This document shows, piece after piece, positions 38,266 through 47,425 of a DNA stretch of 54,335 bases. The stretch is from Hyphomicrobium sp. (GTDB lineage Bacteria; Pseudomonadota; Alphaproteobacteria; Rhizobiales; Hyphomicrobiaceae). The stretch lies in the NCBI GenBank assembly GCA_030148425.1, contig JASBTM010000007.1, forward strand, positions 1-54,335, in the 5' to 3' direction. Positions within the stretch are counted from its first letter, which is position 1. Each line of letters opens with the position of its first letter. The notes under the pieces were generated by a model. It was not told the origin of the DNA. It saw only the letters and a program-made list of their open reading frames with translations, and ran no database searches. Both the position numbers and the translations under genes were made by a program.

Positions 38266-39795
38266 TTAAGCTGCAAAACCCTTGGCGAACTTGTCGAGGA
38301 ACTCGACGAGCTTCTTCTCGGAATCGCCCGAAAGAGCCTTCTCTTTGCCGATCGTCTCAAGCAGCGTCTTCTCGGCACGGAGCCCGGCGAGAAGGCCCTG
38401 CTCGAATTTGCCGACCGACCCGACCGGAATGCTGTCGAGGTAGCCGCGCGTACCGGCGAAGATCACCGCGACCTGCTCTTCCATCTTGAGCGGCGAGAAC
38501 TGCGGCTGCTTCAGGAGTTCCGTCAGACGCGAACCACGGGCGAGCAACTTCTGCGTCGCGGCGTCGAGATCCGAGCCGAACTGCGCGAAGGCCGCCATTT
38601 CACGATACTGAGCAAGCTCGCCTTTGATCTTGCCCGCGACCTGCTTCATGGCCTTCGTCTGCGCCGACGAACCGACGCGCGACACTGAGAGACCGACGTT
38701 CACGGCCGGGCGGATGCCCTGATAGAAGAGATCCGATTCAAGGAAGATCTGGCCGTCGGTGATCGAGATGACGTTCGTCGGGATGTAAGCCGACACGTCG
38801 TTTGCCTGCGTTTCGATGACCGGAAGGGCCGTCAGCGAGCCGTTACCGGCAGCGTCGCCCATCTTCGCGGCACGCTCGAGCAAACGAGAGTGGAGATAGA
38901 AAACGTCGCCCGGATAAGCTTCGCGGCCTGGCGGGCGGCGGAGCAGAAGCGACATCTGGCGATAGGCGACGGCCTGCTTTGAAAGATCGTCATAAGCGAT
39001 CACGGCGTGCATGCCGTTGTCGCGGAAGTATTCACCCATCGTGCAGCCGGTGAACGGTGCGAGGTACTGCATCGGAGCCGGGTCCGAAGCGGTCGCAGCG
39101 ACGACGATCGAGTATTCAAGCGCGCCGCGCTCTTCGAGAACCTTGACGAACTGCGCAACCGTCGACCGCTTCTGGCCGACCGCGACGTACACGCAATAGA
39201 GCTTCGCGCCTTCGTCGGTTCCGGCGTTGGCCGGCTTCTGGTTGAGGAACGTGTCGAGAATGACGGCCGTCTTGCCCGTCTGACGATCGCCGATCACGAG
39301 CTCGCGCTGGCCACGGCCAATCGGGATCAGAGCGTCGATCGCCTTGAGGCCCGTCGCCATCGGCTCGTGCACCGATTTACGCGGCAAGATGCCCGGCGCC
39401 TTGACGTCGACGCGCATCTTCTTGTCGAACTTGATCGGGCCTTTGCCATCGATCGGATTGCCAAGACCGTCGACCACGCGGCCGAGAAGACCCTTGCCGA
39501 CAGGAACTTCGACGATGGCGCCCGTGCGCTTGACCGTGTCGCCTTCCTTGATCGTGCGGTCGTCACCGAAAATAACGACGCCGACGTTGTCGGCTTCGAG
39601 GTTCAGCGCCATGCCGCGGATGCCGCCCGGAAATTCGACCATTTCGCCGGCCTGGACGTTATCGAGACCGTAGACGCGCGCGATGCCGTCGCCGACCGAC
39701 AGCACCTGGCCGATCTCGGAAACCTCGGCTTCCTTGCCGAAGTTTTTGATCTGATCCTTGAGGATCGAAGAAATTTCTGCGGCCCGGATTTCCAT
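38266..39795 (-). CDS. atpA: F1F0 ATP synthase alpha subunit
   Basis: The non-catalytic nucleotide-binding subunit of F1. The 509-residue protein has the Walker A motif GDRQTGKT at 169-176, '[20 protein letters not shown]', the '[43 protein letters not shown]' region and '[14 protein letters not shown]'. The start at 39795 follows GGGAAGAG; longer in-frame starts give a non-homologous N-terminus. Confidence 0.97.
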   Translation of the reverse strand: MEIRAAEISSILKDQIKNFGKEAEVSEIGQVLSVGDGIARVYGLDNVQAGEMVEFPGGIRGMALNLEADNVGVVIFGDDRTIKEGDTVKRTGAIVEVPVGKGLLGRVVDGLGNPIDGKGPIKFDKKMRVDVKAPGILPRKSVHEPMATGLKAIDALIPIGRGQRELVIGDRQTGKTAVILDTFLNQKPANAGTDEGAKLYCVYVAVGQKRSTVAQFVKVLEERGALEYSIVVAATASDPAPMQYLAPFTGCTMGEYFRDNGMHAVIAYDDLSKQAVAYRQMSLLLRRPPGREAYPGDVFYLHSRLLERAAKMGDAAGNGSLTALPVIETQANDVSAYIPTNVISITDGQIFLESDLFYQGIRPAVNVGLSVSRVGSSAQTKAMKQVAGKIKGELAQYREMAAFAQFGSDLDAATQKLLARGSRLTELLKQPQFSPLKMEEQVAVIFAGTRGYLDSIPVGSVGKFEQGLLAGLRAEKTLLETIGKEKALSGDSEKKLVEFLDKFAKGFAA

Positions 39796-39915
39796 TGAGA
39801 TCTCTTCCCTGGTCGTTTCCATTATCGGAGCCTCGACCGGCTCCTTATTCCAATTTCTTAAGCTCAACCTTGCGTGCGCAGCCCGGCTTAACGGACCGCG
39901 ACGAACCGTTTGGCG

Positions 39916-40479
39916 TTATGCGCCGGCACCACCGAGTGCCGTCTTCATGCCTTGAAGCTTGGTCTTGAGCGATGAGTCAATCATGCGGCTGCCGACCTTG
40001 ACGATCAGACCGCCGAGAATGCTGGGATCAACGTGCGACTGAAGGGTTACATCCTTGCCGACGGACGCCTTGAGCGTCTCTTTCAGCGTCGCGATCTGGT
40101 CATCGTTAAGAGCAAATGCGCTCGTCACCTGGGCGGTGATTTCCCCACGCGCTTTGGCCGCGAGCGAGCGATAAACCTTGATCATGTCCTGAACGACGAA
40201 CAACCGCCGATTAGCGGCGACAAGTTTCAGGAAGTTGGCGGTGAGGCCGCTGATGCCAGCCTTTTCGAGCACGGCCGAAATCGCGTTCGCCTGATCGCCG
40301 GCTGCGATCACCGGGCTGCGCACGAGGCGCACAAGATCCGGGCTTTCGTCCAGAAGAGCCTGGAAATTCACGAGATCGCCCTCGACCCCTTCGATATTCG
40401 AGCTTTCATTCGCCAGCTCGAACAAGGCCGAAGCATAACGCCCAGCCACTCCGTCAACGCTTGTTTCGTTCGTCGCCAC
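39916..40479 (-). CDS. atpH: F1F0 ATP synthase delta subunit
   Basis: The delta subunit (OSCP homologue) links F1 to the peripheral stalk. The 187-residue protein has '[17 protein letters not shown]', '[39 protein letters not shown]' and '[26 protein letters not shown]'. The start is GTG at 40479 after GAGGTGAGAG. It heads the F1 operon atpHAGDC; the F0 genes are not in the window, the split arrangement seen in alphaproteobacteria. Confidence 0.95.
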   Translation of the reverse strand: MATNETSVDGVAGRYASALFELANESSNIEGVEGDLVNFQALLDESPDLVRLVRSPVIAAGDQANAISAVLEKAGISGLTANFLKLVAANRRLFVVQDMIKVYRSLAAKARGEITAQVTSAFALNDDQIATLKETLKASVGKDVTLQSHVDPSILGGLIVKVGSRMIDSSLKTKLQGMKTALGGAGA

Positions 40480-40908
40480 GTCGCTCTCACCTCGCGCCTT
40501 CTGGCGCATAGAGGGCGGGGCACAATAAAGGCCTGAAAATGCGCCCGCTCCAAGGAAAGGCCTTTGACAAAAAAAGAGCGCACGGGGCCGGAACCCACCA
40601 GCCGCCCCCTTCCAAAGCCGGGCTGTCCTTAACATGCACTCCTAACAGCTTCAACCTTTCGCCAAGAGGGCGCGTTGCCGCATAACAAAACCTGCCCAAG
40701 GCCCAGAATCTCGGCTTTCCCAGGTTGTTTCTCGTTCTGACGAGCCGCGAATCATGAACGAAAGTGCTGGCATCCGTTCAAACTGCGTTCAGCCTGGGCC
40801 TGCTAAACACCAATCAAGATGCGGGAGCGTTATGCCCGCGCCTGCAAGTTTTAGTCCCTGTACTTCACGTCCCAGCACTTCGGCCCGCTTCGGCGGGCTT
40901 ATTTTTTA
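40480..40908. other. Intergenic stretch upstream of atpH, with a plus-strand terminator
   Basis: About 430 bases between yraN and atpH, both on the minus strand. The stretch must contain or relay the atp promoter, but I could not pin one down. A strong plus-strand terminator (40883-40907) has no protein gene ahead of it, so an untranslated plus-strand transcript may run through 40640-40880. No conserved 6S, SRP or RNase P RNA signature was seen. Confidence 0.45.
40883..40907 (+). terminator. Intrinsic terminator without a protein gene
   Basis: GCCCGC, loop TTCG, GCGGGC, then TTATTTTTT: a typical rho-independent terminator with a stable UUCG-type tetraloop. On the minus strand no T-run follows, so it would not stop yraN transcription. 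No plus-strand coding gene precedes it. Confidence 0.75.
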
Positions 40909-41292
40909 TCAGAGCGCGTCGCGCATGATGATGGGGAAGCGCCAGGGCAAGACGAAAACGAGATCGAACCCGACATCATAGTCCTGATATTGCGGGTTAC
41001 GCGCCAGCCAGAGGTCGGCGGCCCGCCGCACCCGGCGGCGCATGGTCAGCGTGATGGCGTCCTCGGCATCTTCTGTCGTCTGCCGCCTTTTGACCTCGAT
41101 GAAGGCAACCCGATTTTTCCGGATTGCGATGAGATCGATCTCTCCGACCGGCGTTTTGAACCGCCGCCCGAGTATCCGGTGTCCGGTCATGAAATAGACC
41201 GCAGCAACGACTGTCTCGGCCCGCAGTCCGCTGTGATGACGTCGCCGCCGTTCGAGCTGCTGCCGGTATTCGTCGTTGACGTTCGAATTCAT
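40909..41292 (-). CDS. yraN: UPF0102 (YraN) family endonuclease-like protein
   Basis: A small protein with a restriction-endonuclease-like fold. The 127-residue sequence shows 'GLRAETVVAAVYFMTGHRILGRRFKTPVGEIDLIAIRKNRVAFIEVKRR', in which E-x-D and EVK give the PD-(D/E)XK-like core. Its biological role is unresolved. It overlaps the rsmI stop by 4 bases, the common rsmI-yraN pairing. Confidence 0.92.
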   Translation of the reverse strand: MNSNVNDEYRQQLERRRRHHSGLRAETVVAAVYFMTGHRILGRRFKTPVGEIDLIAIRKNRVAFIEVKRRQTTEDAEDAITLTMRRRVRRAADLWLARNPQYQDYDVGFDLVFVLPWRFPIIMRDAL

Positions 41293-42230
41293 TCCCGAGC
41301 GCCCTTCGCCTTGATTCCAAGTCCGTAGACTCGCGATTTGGGAACGCCGAACTCGTCGGCAAGAGCCTTCGCCGCATCCTTGAGGCTCATGACCTCCAAG
41401 ACCCCAGCGAGGCGCTCCGACAAGACCTCGTCGCTAATCGCTTGAACCTGCTCCGGCCCGACGACAATGACAACCTCGCCCTTGAGGCCGTCCACCGGAG
41501 TTGCGGTAGCAAGATCGGCCAGCGAGCCGCGCACGATCTCTTCGTGAAGCTTCGTCAGCTCCCGCGCGATAACCGCCTGCCTGACCCCGAGCAGACCGGC
41601 CATATCCGACAGCGTCTCCGCGGTCCGGTGCGGCGCTTCGTAAAAGATCAGGCTGCCCGGAATGTGCGACAGCTCAGTGAGCCTGGTCCTGCGGGCCGCC
41701 TGCTTCGCCGGCAAAAAACCTGCGAAGAAGAACGCGTCCGTCGGCAGGCCACTGGTCGTCAGCGCCGACAAAAGCGCCGAAGGGCCGGGAATGGCGATAA
41801 CCGGAACGCCCTCGGCGGCGGCCGCCCTGACGAGCTTGAATCCAGGATCGGAGAGCAGCGGCGTCCCCGCATCCGAAATAATCGCAACGCACCGATCCGA
41901 TTTCAGCAGCTCGATAATCCGCTCGCTTTCGCGTTCCTCATTATGATCGTGAAATGGCCGCGTCCGCGTACCGATCGCATAATGTTGAAGTAACTTCGCG
42001 GAATGCCGGGTGTCTTCACAATAGATGACATCGGCACGCGCCAGCACCGAAAGCGCCCTGAGTGTAATATCCGCGAGATTGCCGATCGGCGTCGCGACCA
42101 GATAGAGGCCGGGCGCCAGCGGCTCGGACAAAAGCCCCGCAACGGTCGCTTGGGCACGCGCCGCCGAACCGAGAGACGGCGACGTCGAATGCAATATTTC
42201 TGAAGATGCGGATGTCGTGTCGTCGGGCAC
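41289..42230 (-). CDS. rsmI: 16S rRNA (cytidine(1402)-2'-O)-methyltransferase
   Basis: RsmI methylates the ribose of C1402 in the 16S decoding site using S-adenosylmethionine. The 313-residue protein has 'LYLVATPIGNLADITLRAL', 'CEDTRHSAKLLQHY', 'ISDAGTPLLSDPG' and 'IPGPSALLSALTTSGLPTDAFFFAGFLP', the TetraPyrrole-methylase fold signatures. An N-terminal stretch of about 40 low-complexity residues precedes the domain. The divergent lpoA-type gene often found beside rsmI is not present here. Confidence 0.95.
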   Translation of the reverse strand: MPDDTTSASSEILHSTSPSLGSAARAQATVAGLLSEPLAPGLYLVATPIGNLADITLRALSVLARADVIYCEDTRHSAKLLQHYAIGTRTRPFHDHNEERESERIIELLKSDRCVAIISDAGTPLLSDPGFKLVRAAAAEGVPVIAIPGPSALLSALTTSGLPTDAFFFAGFLPAKQAARRTRLTELSHIPGSLIFYEAPHRTAETLSDMAGLLGVRQAVIARELTKLHEEIVRGSLADLATATPVDGLKGEVVIVVGPEQVQAISDEVLSERLAGVLEVMSLKDAAKALADEFGVPKSRVYGLGIKAKGARE

Positions 42231-42310
42231 CGGGATCGTCCCATTGTCGGGAAAGCGCAGATCGCACTACCCTTATCAACCCGGAACGGTTGCCGAAAGC
42301 GTTCGCGGCC

Positions 42311-42712
42311 TCAAGCCGCGATTGCGCCGCCGATGGGCATCAACGACGGCGACGGCGAAACCCCAAGAACATGCACCGTCGCGCGGCGGCGAACGCGGCC
42401 GCCCATATCCATGACGGCGGATAATTCATCGATCATCGAGGAGAGGGCATACTGCGCCAGATCGAGCTGCTGGGTTGCAGAGGCATGGCACCGGGTCGCT
42501 TCCTCCGCGCGAGAGGCCGCTCCCATGACGATATCTGTCAGATAGGCCCACTGATCGGCGAGCGTCAGACGGCGCGGCTCGGCCCGTTTTACGGGCGTCG
42601 GCTCTGTCGCGGTGGCGACAAAAGTCAAAAGGACAATTCGGCGAATGCCTTCATATCCCCCGGCGATGACCGCAAAAGCCCAGGCGACCAGATTTTTAAA
42701 TGTATCTGCCAT
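42311..42712 (-). CDS. Hypothetical protein with N-terminal hydrophobic segment
   Basis: A 133-residue protein. It has a weakly hydrophobic N-terminus ('LVAWAFAVIAGGYEGIRRIVLLTFVA'), a helical middle ('YLTDIVMGAASRAEEATRCHASATQQLDLAQYALSSMIDELSAVMDMG') and a short Gly/Pro/Ser tail. It lies upstream of rsmI on the same strand (80-base gap). Codon use is consistent with coding. No family was recognised; perhaps a membrane-associated helical protein. Confidence 0.55.
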   Translation of the reverse strand: MADTFKNLVAWAFAVIAGGYEGIRRIVLLTFVATATEPTPVKRAEPRRLTLADQWAYLTDIVMGAASRAEEATRCHASATQQLDLAQYALSSMIDELSAVMDMGGRVRRRATVHVLGVSPSPSLMPIGGAIAA

Positions 42713-42891
42713 AAATGCGAGAATCCGGGGGATTGATTAGAGAATGATTAAAATTGACGTGATTTGGACAAAGTTACAAGTAACGCGCCAATGGCGCTGC
42801 AATTTATTTTTGAATTGAAATGAAGAATACGGCGCCCCGCATCCTCACGAATGGCCGCGAATCAAAAAAAGACCTGACCGAGACGAATCCG

Positions 42892-42926
42892 AAAAAACAA
42901 AGACGCCGAAGCAAATGGAATCGGCG
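42892..42926 (-). terminator. Intrinsic terminator of gluQRS
   Basis: On the minus strand, CGCCGA and TCGGCG pair around an 11-base loop and are followed by TCTTTGTTTTTT. It starts 18 bases after the gluQRS stop. Confidence 0.75.
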
Positions 42927-42944
42927 CCATCGGAATTTCGCGCT

Positions 42945-43823
42945 TTACTGCACACCTTCAAAGATCACGCGGCGGATATCGTCCGCCGTCGCACCTTCAT
43001 CGCGAAGCGCTCGAATGCCCATATCCTGGTTCGTCTTTGAAAGCTTTCGCCCGTCCGCCCATCGGATCACGCGATGATGCGAATAGACCGGCTCCGGCAG
43101 ATCGAGAAGCTCTTGCAGAAGCCGTTGCAGGTCTGTGGCCGAGAGAAGATCTTGCCCACGCGTGACATGCGTCACGCCTTGCCGCGCGTCGTCGACAACG
43201 ACCGAGAGGTGATAGCTCGCAGGAACTTCCTTGCGCACGATGACGGCATCGCCCCACCGCTCCGGATCAGCGACGACTGTCTTCTCGGTTCCGTCCTCGG
43301 CAACCTCGACAAACGTCAGAGGCTTGTTCCCGCGCTTGGACTTCAAGGCTTGCAGCGCGCCTTCCATATTGAGACGTAGTGCCGGAGATTCACCCGCTGC
43401 CATCCGCTCGCCGACCGCTTCCGCCGTAGCGCCACGCCAGAGACCAGGATAAAGCGGCACGCCATCAGGATCGGTTTTCATCGGATCCGCCGCGGCCGCG
43501 ATTTCCTTCCGCGTCGCGAAGCACGGATAAAGCAATCCCATCGCGATCAATCGATCTGCAGCGGCAAGATATTCGGAAAAATGTTCCGACTGCATGAGTA
43601 CCGGCTCTTCCCACGTCAATCCGAGCCAATTGAGATCTTCGAAAATCGCCGTCACGAATTCCGGTCGACGCCGCTCGAGATCGATATCTTCGATGCGCAG
43701 AAGAAAGCGGCCGCCATTCCTCCGCGCGGTGTCGTGCGCGATGATGGCGGAAAGCGCATGGCCAACGTGCAAGAGACCGTTAGGCGACGGCGCAAAACGT
43801 GTAACGGACGATATCACGTGCAC
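42945..43823 (-). CDS. gluQRS: Glutamyl-Q tRNA(Asp) synthetase
   Basis: GluQRS attaches glutamate to the queuosine base at position 34 of tRNA-Asp. The 292-residue protein has the HIGH-type motif 'APSNGLLHVGHAL' form ('FAPSPNGLLHVGHALSA'), 'RIEDIDLERRRPEF', and a KMSK-type 'GRKLSKTNQDM'. It lacks the anticodon-binding domain of true GluRS, as expected. The usual zinc cysteines are not in the normal C-x-C arrangement. GTG at 43823 follows GGGGAAGG and is preferred; ATG at 43838 is in frame. Confidence 0.92.
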   Translation of the reverse strand: MHVISSVTRFAPSPNGLLHVGHALSAIIAHDTARRNGGRFLLRIEDIDLERRRPEFVTAIFEDLNWLGLTWEEPVLMQSEHFSEYLAAADRLIAMGLLYPCFATRKEIAAAADPMKTDPDGVPLYPGLWRGATAEAVGERMAAGESPALRLNMEGALQALKSKRGNKPLTFVEVAEDGTEKTVVADPERWGDAVIVRKEVPASYHLSVVVDDARQGVTHVTRGQDLLSATDLQRLLQELLDLPEPVYSHHRVIRWADGRKLSKTNQDMGIRALRDEGATADDIRRVIFEGVQ

Positions 43824-44147
43824 AAACCTTCCCCGCATGCGGGCAAGCCGCTCTTCGCTGAAATAGCCTGCTCATGCCAACAGACGTTGTAATCATAGAT
43901 TTGAAGAAACATGGCCCCAACTATGGAATGAGTTTCTGCCGCGAAATACGGCACTATTGAAAGGAAGCTGCAGCCAATCGCCGTGGCGCAGCGGTCCGGT
44001 GTTTCATCGCCGCATGATTGTCATGGCCAACGGATGCGGATCGAGACGCGCAGAGGATGCGCGACGACCGCCGCGAAATCTTGTCCGGTTCGCGAATGGC
44101 GAAACCATGACGCCCGACGCCATCGACTGGCACCGATCTTCCGACGA
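43824..44147. other. Intergenic stretch upstream of gluQRS
   Basis: About 320 bases with overlapping short frames on both strands, none with a ribosome site and recognisable composition. Apart from the small peptide gene that follows at 44148-44222, I see nothing to name. Confidence 0.35.
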
Positions 44148-44222
44148 TCACAACGCGACAACATCCGAAATCATCACCATGATGAGATATGCTGTCGCCA
44201 GAATTCCAGCAATCTTTGTCAT
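44148..44222 (-). CDS. Candidate 24-residue membrane peptide
   Basis: ATG at 44222 is preceded by AAAGGAG with ten bases spacing and opens a 24-codon frame: Met-Thr-Lys-Ile, then an almost continuous hydrophobic helix ('AGILATAYLIMVMI') and a 'SDVVAL' end, stop TGA. It has the form of tiny single-helix proteins such as KdpF or CydX, but no partner complex is adjacent. It is divergent from the glycosylase gene. It may be real or chance; the good ribosome site is the main support. Confidence 0.4.
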   Translation of the reverse strand: MTKIAGILATAYLIMVMISDVVAL

Positions 44223-44303
44223 TTTCTACGCACTCCTTTCGCCCTCGCATTATCCCGCGATAAGATCCGATAAGAAATCGGTGCGCCAAATCCCTTTGGA
44301 GCA

Positions 44304-44981
44304 ATGCCTTTGGCTGTTAAGCGACATGCGACAGTAACGACAGACCGCCAACTCAAAGCCGCGGCGGAAATGCTCGCCAGGCAATGCAAGGTTATGTCGC
44401 GCATATTGAAACGCACGGGCTTGCCGCCACCAAGAGATTTTCCTGCAGATTTTTCCGGCCTTGCAAAAATCGTGGTCGGCCAGCAGCTTTCCGCGCAAAG
44501 CGCCGCCGCCATCTGGACCCGCTTGGCGCAACGCATCGCACCGTTCACTGCGGAAGCCGTAGCCTCGGCGAGCGATGACGAGCTCAAGCAGCTTGGCCTC
44601 TCGAACGGCAAGATCCGCACGCTCCGCGCCCTCTCCAGCGCAGTCCTCGAAGACGGCCTCGACCTCGCGCTTCTCGCGACTGCGGAAGATGGCGTCATTA
44701 TCGAACGGCTGACGGCCATCCATGGCATCGGGCCTTGGACCGCGGACATTTATTTGTTGTTTGCTTTGGCCCGCCGGGATGCGTTCGCACCGGGAGACCT
44801 CGCGCTGCAGCTTGCAGTCCAACATCATTTCAAGCTCGAACGGCGTCCGACAGCCGAAGAGTTGGCTCAAATTGCCGAGCGCTGGCGGCCCGCGCGGGCC
44901 GTCGCGGCGCAGCTCTTATGGGCCGATTATGCGCTCGCACGCCGTGCTCTTCTGGGGAAAGCAAAAATGGCGTCGCCGTAG
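44304..44981 (+). CDS. DNA-3-methyladenine glycosylase II family (AlkA-like)
   Basis: A helix-hairpin-helix base-excision glycosylase that removes alkylated bases. The 225-residue protein shows 'VVGQQLSAQSAAAIWTRL', the HhH motif 'LTAIHGIGPWTADIYLLFAL' and the catalytic aspartate in 'AFAPGDLALQLAV'. It lacks the N-terminal TBP-like domain of E. coli AlkA, so it belongs to the short form. ATG at 44304 follows TTGGAG. Confidence 0.9.
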   Translation: MPLAVKRHATVTTDRQLKAAAEMLARQCKVMSRILKRTGLPPPRDFPADFSGLAKIVVGQQLSAQSAAAIWTRLAQRIAPFTAEAVASASDDELKQLGLSNGKIRTLRALSSAVLEDGLDLALLATAEDGVIIERLTAIHGIGPWTADIYLLFALARRDAFAPGDLALQLAVQHHFKLERRPTAEELAQIAERWRPARAVAAQLLWADYALARRALLGKAKMASP

Positions 44982-45138
44982 AAATCGGCCAAGGGTTTGG
45001 AACCACAAGGAAAATCGATTTCCGCGACAGATAAGTGCGCATGCTTCACAGAACTGATACGCGCGGCTAGTATCCCGGCGTCCGAGTGGGGCCAAGACGC
45101 GATTCGACGGATCGAAAAACCGCGAGGTTTGCGCGACT

Positions 45139-45699
45139 GTGAATGCTCACGTGACAATACCGGACAATTGTCCGGCTCTTGTGCTGAACGCCGACTTCCG
45201 GCCGCTCAGTTACTATCCGCTGTCTCTGTGGAGCTGGCAGGACACGGTGAAGGCGGTCTTCCTTGACCGCGTGAATATCGTTTCGGAATACGAACGATAT
45301 GTACGCAGCCCGTCCTTCGAGCTGCGGCTGCCGAGTGTTGTCTCACTCAAGACATACGTGAAGCCAGCTCTCTATCCGGCCTTCACCCGTTTCAACGTCT
45401 TCCTGCGTGATCGCTTCAGCTGCCAGTATTGCGGCGATAAGAGCGACCTGACGTTCGATCATCTCATTCCGCGGTCGCGCGGCGGCCAAACGCGATGGGA
45501 TAACGTCGTCACCGCGTGCGCACCGTGCAACTTGAAGAAGGGCGGATTGATGCCGCGCGCCGCCGGAATGTTTCCGGCGCACGAGCCCTACCGGCCAACG
45601 GTTTTCGAATTGCATCGCAACGGCCGGCTTTTCCCGCCGAACTACCTGCACGAAAGCTGGCTAGACTATCTCTATTGGGATACCGAACTCGAACCGTAG
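45139..45699 (+). CDS. HNH endonuclease
   Basis: A 186-residue protein with a C-terminal HNH domain: zinc cysteines in 'CQYCG' and 'CAPCNLKKG', and the catalytic 'TFDHLIPRSRGGQTRWDNVVTAC'. The N-terminal part ('ALVLNADFRPLSYYPLSLWSWQDTVKAVFLDRVNIV') is the conserved lead-in seen in the chromosomal housekeeping HNH family found across alphaproteobacteria. The cellular role of that family is unclear. The start is GTG. It follows the glycosylase by about 160 bases. Confidence 0.92.
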   Translation: MNAHVTIPDNCPALVLNADFRPLSYYPLSLWSWQDTVKAVFLDRVNIVSEYERYVRSPSFELRLPSVVSLKTYVKPALYPAFTRFNVFLRDRFSCQYCGDKSDLTFDHLIPRSRGGQTRWDNVVTACAPCNLKKGGLMPRAAGMFPAHEPYRPTVFELHRNGRLFPPNYLHESWLDYLYWDTELEP

Positions 45700-45763
45700 C
45701 TCATTGCACATGGCCGGGCGTCACCCAGCCATGGCTTTCGACGGCGCGGTTTAAGCGGCTTGG

Positions 45764-45982
45764 CTAAGCGGCCTGCTTCATCGGATGCGCGCACAGCTCA
45801 GCCGCGACGAGATCCACGACGCGCTCCCAGTTGGCGCCGTCTTCCGCCTTCAGGCCGAATGTAACGAGCGCGTCGCGCGGGGTCCCGCCATCGCGGAAAA
45901 TTCGCGCGCACTGCTCGCGGCTCACCGCGACGGCCTGATGCCACTGGATGGGGCTCAAGTAATCTGGAACCGAGGGGGTCAT
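45764..45982 (-). CDS. Small hypothetical protein
   Basis: A 72-residue protein with 'YLSPIQWHQAVAVSREQCARIFRDGGTPRDALVTFGL' and 'WERVVDLVAAELC'. It reads as compact and helical, with no signal peptide. The codon use and the conserved-looking sequence support a gene, and similar short proteins occur beside the HNH gene in relatives as I recall, though I cannot verify that. It is convergent with the HNH gene across 64 bases. Confidence 0.6.
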   Translation of the reverse strand: MTPSVPDYLSPIQWHQAVAVSREQCARIFRDGGTPRDALVTFGLKAEDGANWERVVDLVAAELCAHPMKQAA

Positions 45983-46884
45983 TTAAATCGCACTCCGCTA
46001 ACCGTTATTCTTGGAACGATTTCCGATCATTCCGAGTTTCGAACGATGGCGGCAGACACACAGAGCGCTGTGACATCACTACGCGAGACCGTGTCACATG
46101 ATGTCTCGATTGAGGGCTAACTCGAATCACGCTCCGTGCGTCTGCCAGCTCGTTGGAAAGCCGGTGCTCTCCGAAATCCTTTTGTCCAACGCGTTACAAG
46201 ACTGACGTTACGCAAGAGAACGCTACAGGAACCCAACTACTCTGGAACTTGTCGTGCCTTAGCGAGAGCAGCCGCGACGATGACATTCCGAACCACATCG
46301 CCAGCCACGTCACCGATCGGACGCCAATCCCAATCATTCGAACCCACATTCGCATCCCGCCGCAGACCGCCCGTGCGATCCCCTTGGGGAGTGCGGGCGA
46401 ACCGCAAGGACATACGCTTTGACGAGCTTGTCGACGCAGTTCGCCTAAGTTTTTCAAACGTCCCAGACAGCACGCCTTTCGGTGTCCGTCCGTACTCAGA
46501 CTCAACGCTACGCAACGAACGCCTACGAAACGCAACAACGCCACGCTTACTCAAAGATGGGGCGGAACGACCTGCCGGCAATGGACCGGTTTCACGTGTC
46601 CGAAGCATCGCACTCGAAAAACGCAACGCGTACACCACAGCGAACGCTCCCAACGCTTGAACCGTTATCCACACTCTTCACAGCAGACCGTGTGTGTGCC
46701 GCGAACGAAGCAAGAATAGCCGTTACATTCAGGCAACGCGAAGGCGCGATTCAGGCTGAGCCATGATATTCACCGCCCTGTTGCCTTGACAGTATCAGGC
46801 AAGCAACGAAATCAACGTTTTTGTGGAACGCGATAATTGTGGACAGGTTCCGGACGCGACCGGCTCTCGATTGTATCGAGATTG
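45983..46884. other. Long AACGC-rich non-coding stretch with a DnaA box
   Basis: About 900 bases between the small gene and dsbB. Frames on both strands look like shadow frames: rich in Arg and Ser with no domain pattern or good ribosome site. The word AACGC recurs about eight times in 46500-46660. A perfect DnaA box TTATCCACA lies at 46665-46673. Weaker similar words occur near 46837-46845 (TTGTGGACA). This could be a regulatory, replication-linked or decayed region. Confidence 0.5.
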
Positions 46885-47412
46885 CTATTCGGTCCGCGAT
46901 CGCGTCCCGGCAGCGAAGGCTGCACCGAACGCCATCGCCATCAGCAACGCCGAAGCGACGACATTCCATCCCGCGAATGAGATCCCGAGGAAGCGCAACG
47001 CCGCCTCATCGCACTTGATGACCTTGATGTTCTGAATATCATTCAAGAGGCTGCCAGCCGACGTTGTGATCGACTCTCCGCCGCCGCACGTTGCGGGGCC
47101 GGGCCAAAACTTCCACTCGGCGCCCGCGTGATAAACTCCAAGTCCCGTGTTTGCGAGGAACGCCACGCCAACCAGAAAAAACAGCACCGCCGCGGTTCGG
47201 TGATAGCCACCCGCCGTAAGCACCAGCGCCGCGAAAAGCACAGGGATTCCCGCGTAGTAGGCATAGCGCTCGATCAGGCAGAGCATGCAGGGCACGTATC
47301 CGCCGATGTACTGAAATCCGAGCGCCGTCAGGATCGTGAAGATGGCCATGAAAAGTGCTAACGCCCCGAGCTTGTAATCCGATCCGCGTGTCGGCCGCTC
47401 TGCAAACGCCAT
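46885..47412 (-). CDS. dsbB: Disulfide bond formation protein B
   Basis: DsbB reoxidises DsbA and passes the electrons to ubiquinone. The 175-residue protein has four helices and the first redox pair in 'GGYVPCMLCLIERYAYY'. The second pair is represented by 'PATCGGGES' and 'IKCDEAALRFLGISFAGWN'. It lies 13 bases after yqaA on the same strand. Nothing abnormal. Confidence 0.93.
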   Translation of the reverse strand: MAFAERPTRGSDYKLGALALFMAIFTILTALGFQYIGGYVPCMLCLIERYAYYAGIPVLFAALVLTAGGYHRTAAVLFFLVGVAFLANTGLGVYHAGAEWKFWPGPATCGGGESITTSAGSLLNDIQNIKVIKCDEAALRFLGISFAGWNVVASALLMAMAFGAAFAAGTRSRTE

Positions 47413-47425
47413 GGCTTCGTTCCGA

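Noticed and set aside
40640..40907. Idea that the orphan transcript is 6S, SRP or RNase P RNA
   Set aside because: None of the conserved sequence signatures of those RNAs was seen; only an unnamed candidate is reported.
46237..46674. Minus-strand frame of 145 codons downstream of dsbB
   Set aside because: Orientation fits its neighbours, but it is Arg/Ser/Thr-rich with no ribosome site or domain, and an equally long plus-strand frame overlaps it. I treat the stretch as non-coding.
45983..46884. Idea that this stretch is the chromosomal replication origin
   Set aside because: Only one perfect DnaA box was found, there is no AT-rich unwinding segment, and the usual alphaproteobacterial origin neighbours (hemE, maf, parAB) are absent. 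Kept only as an unexplained AACGC-rich region.
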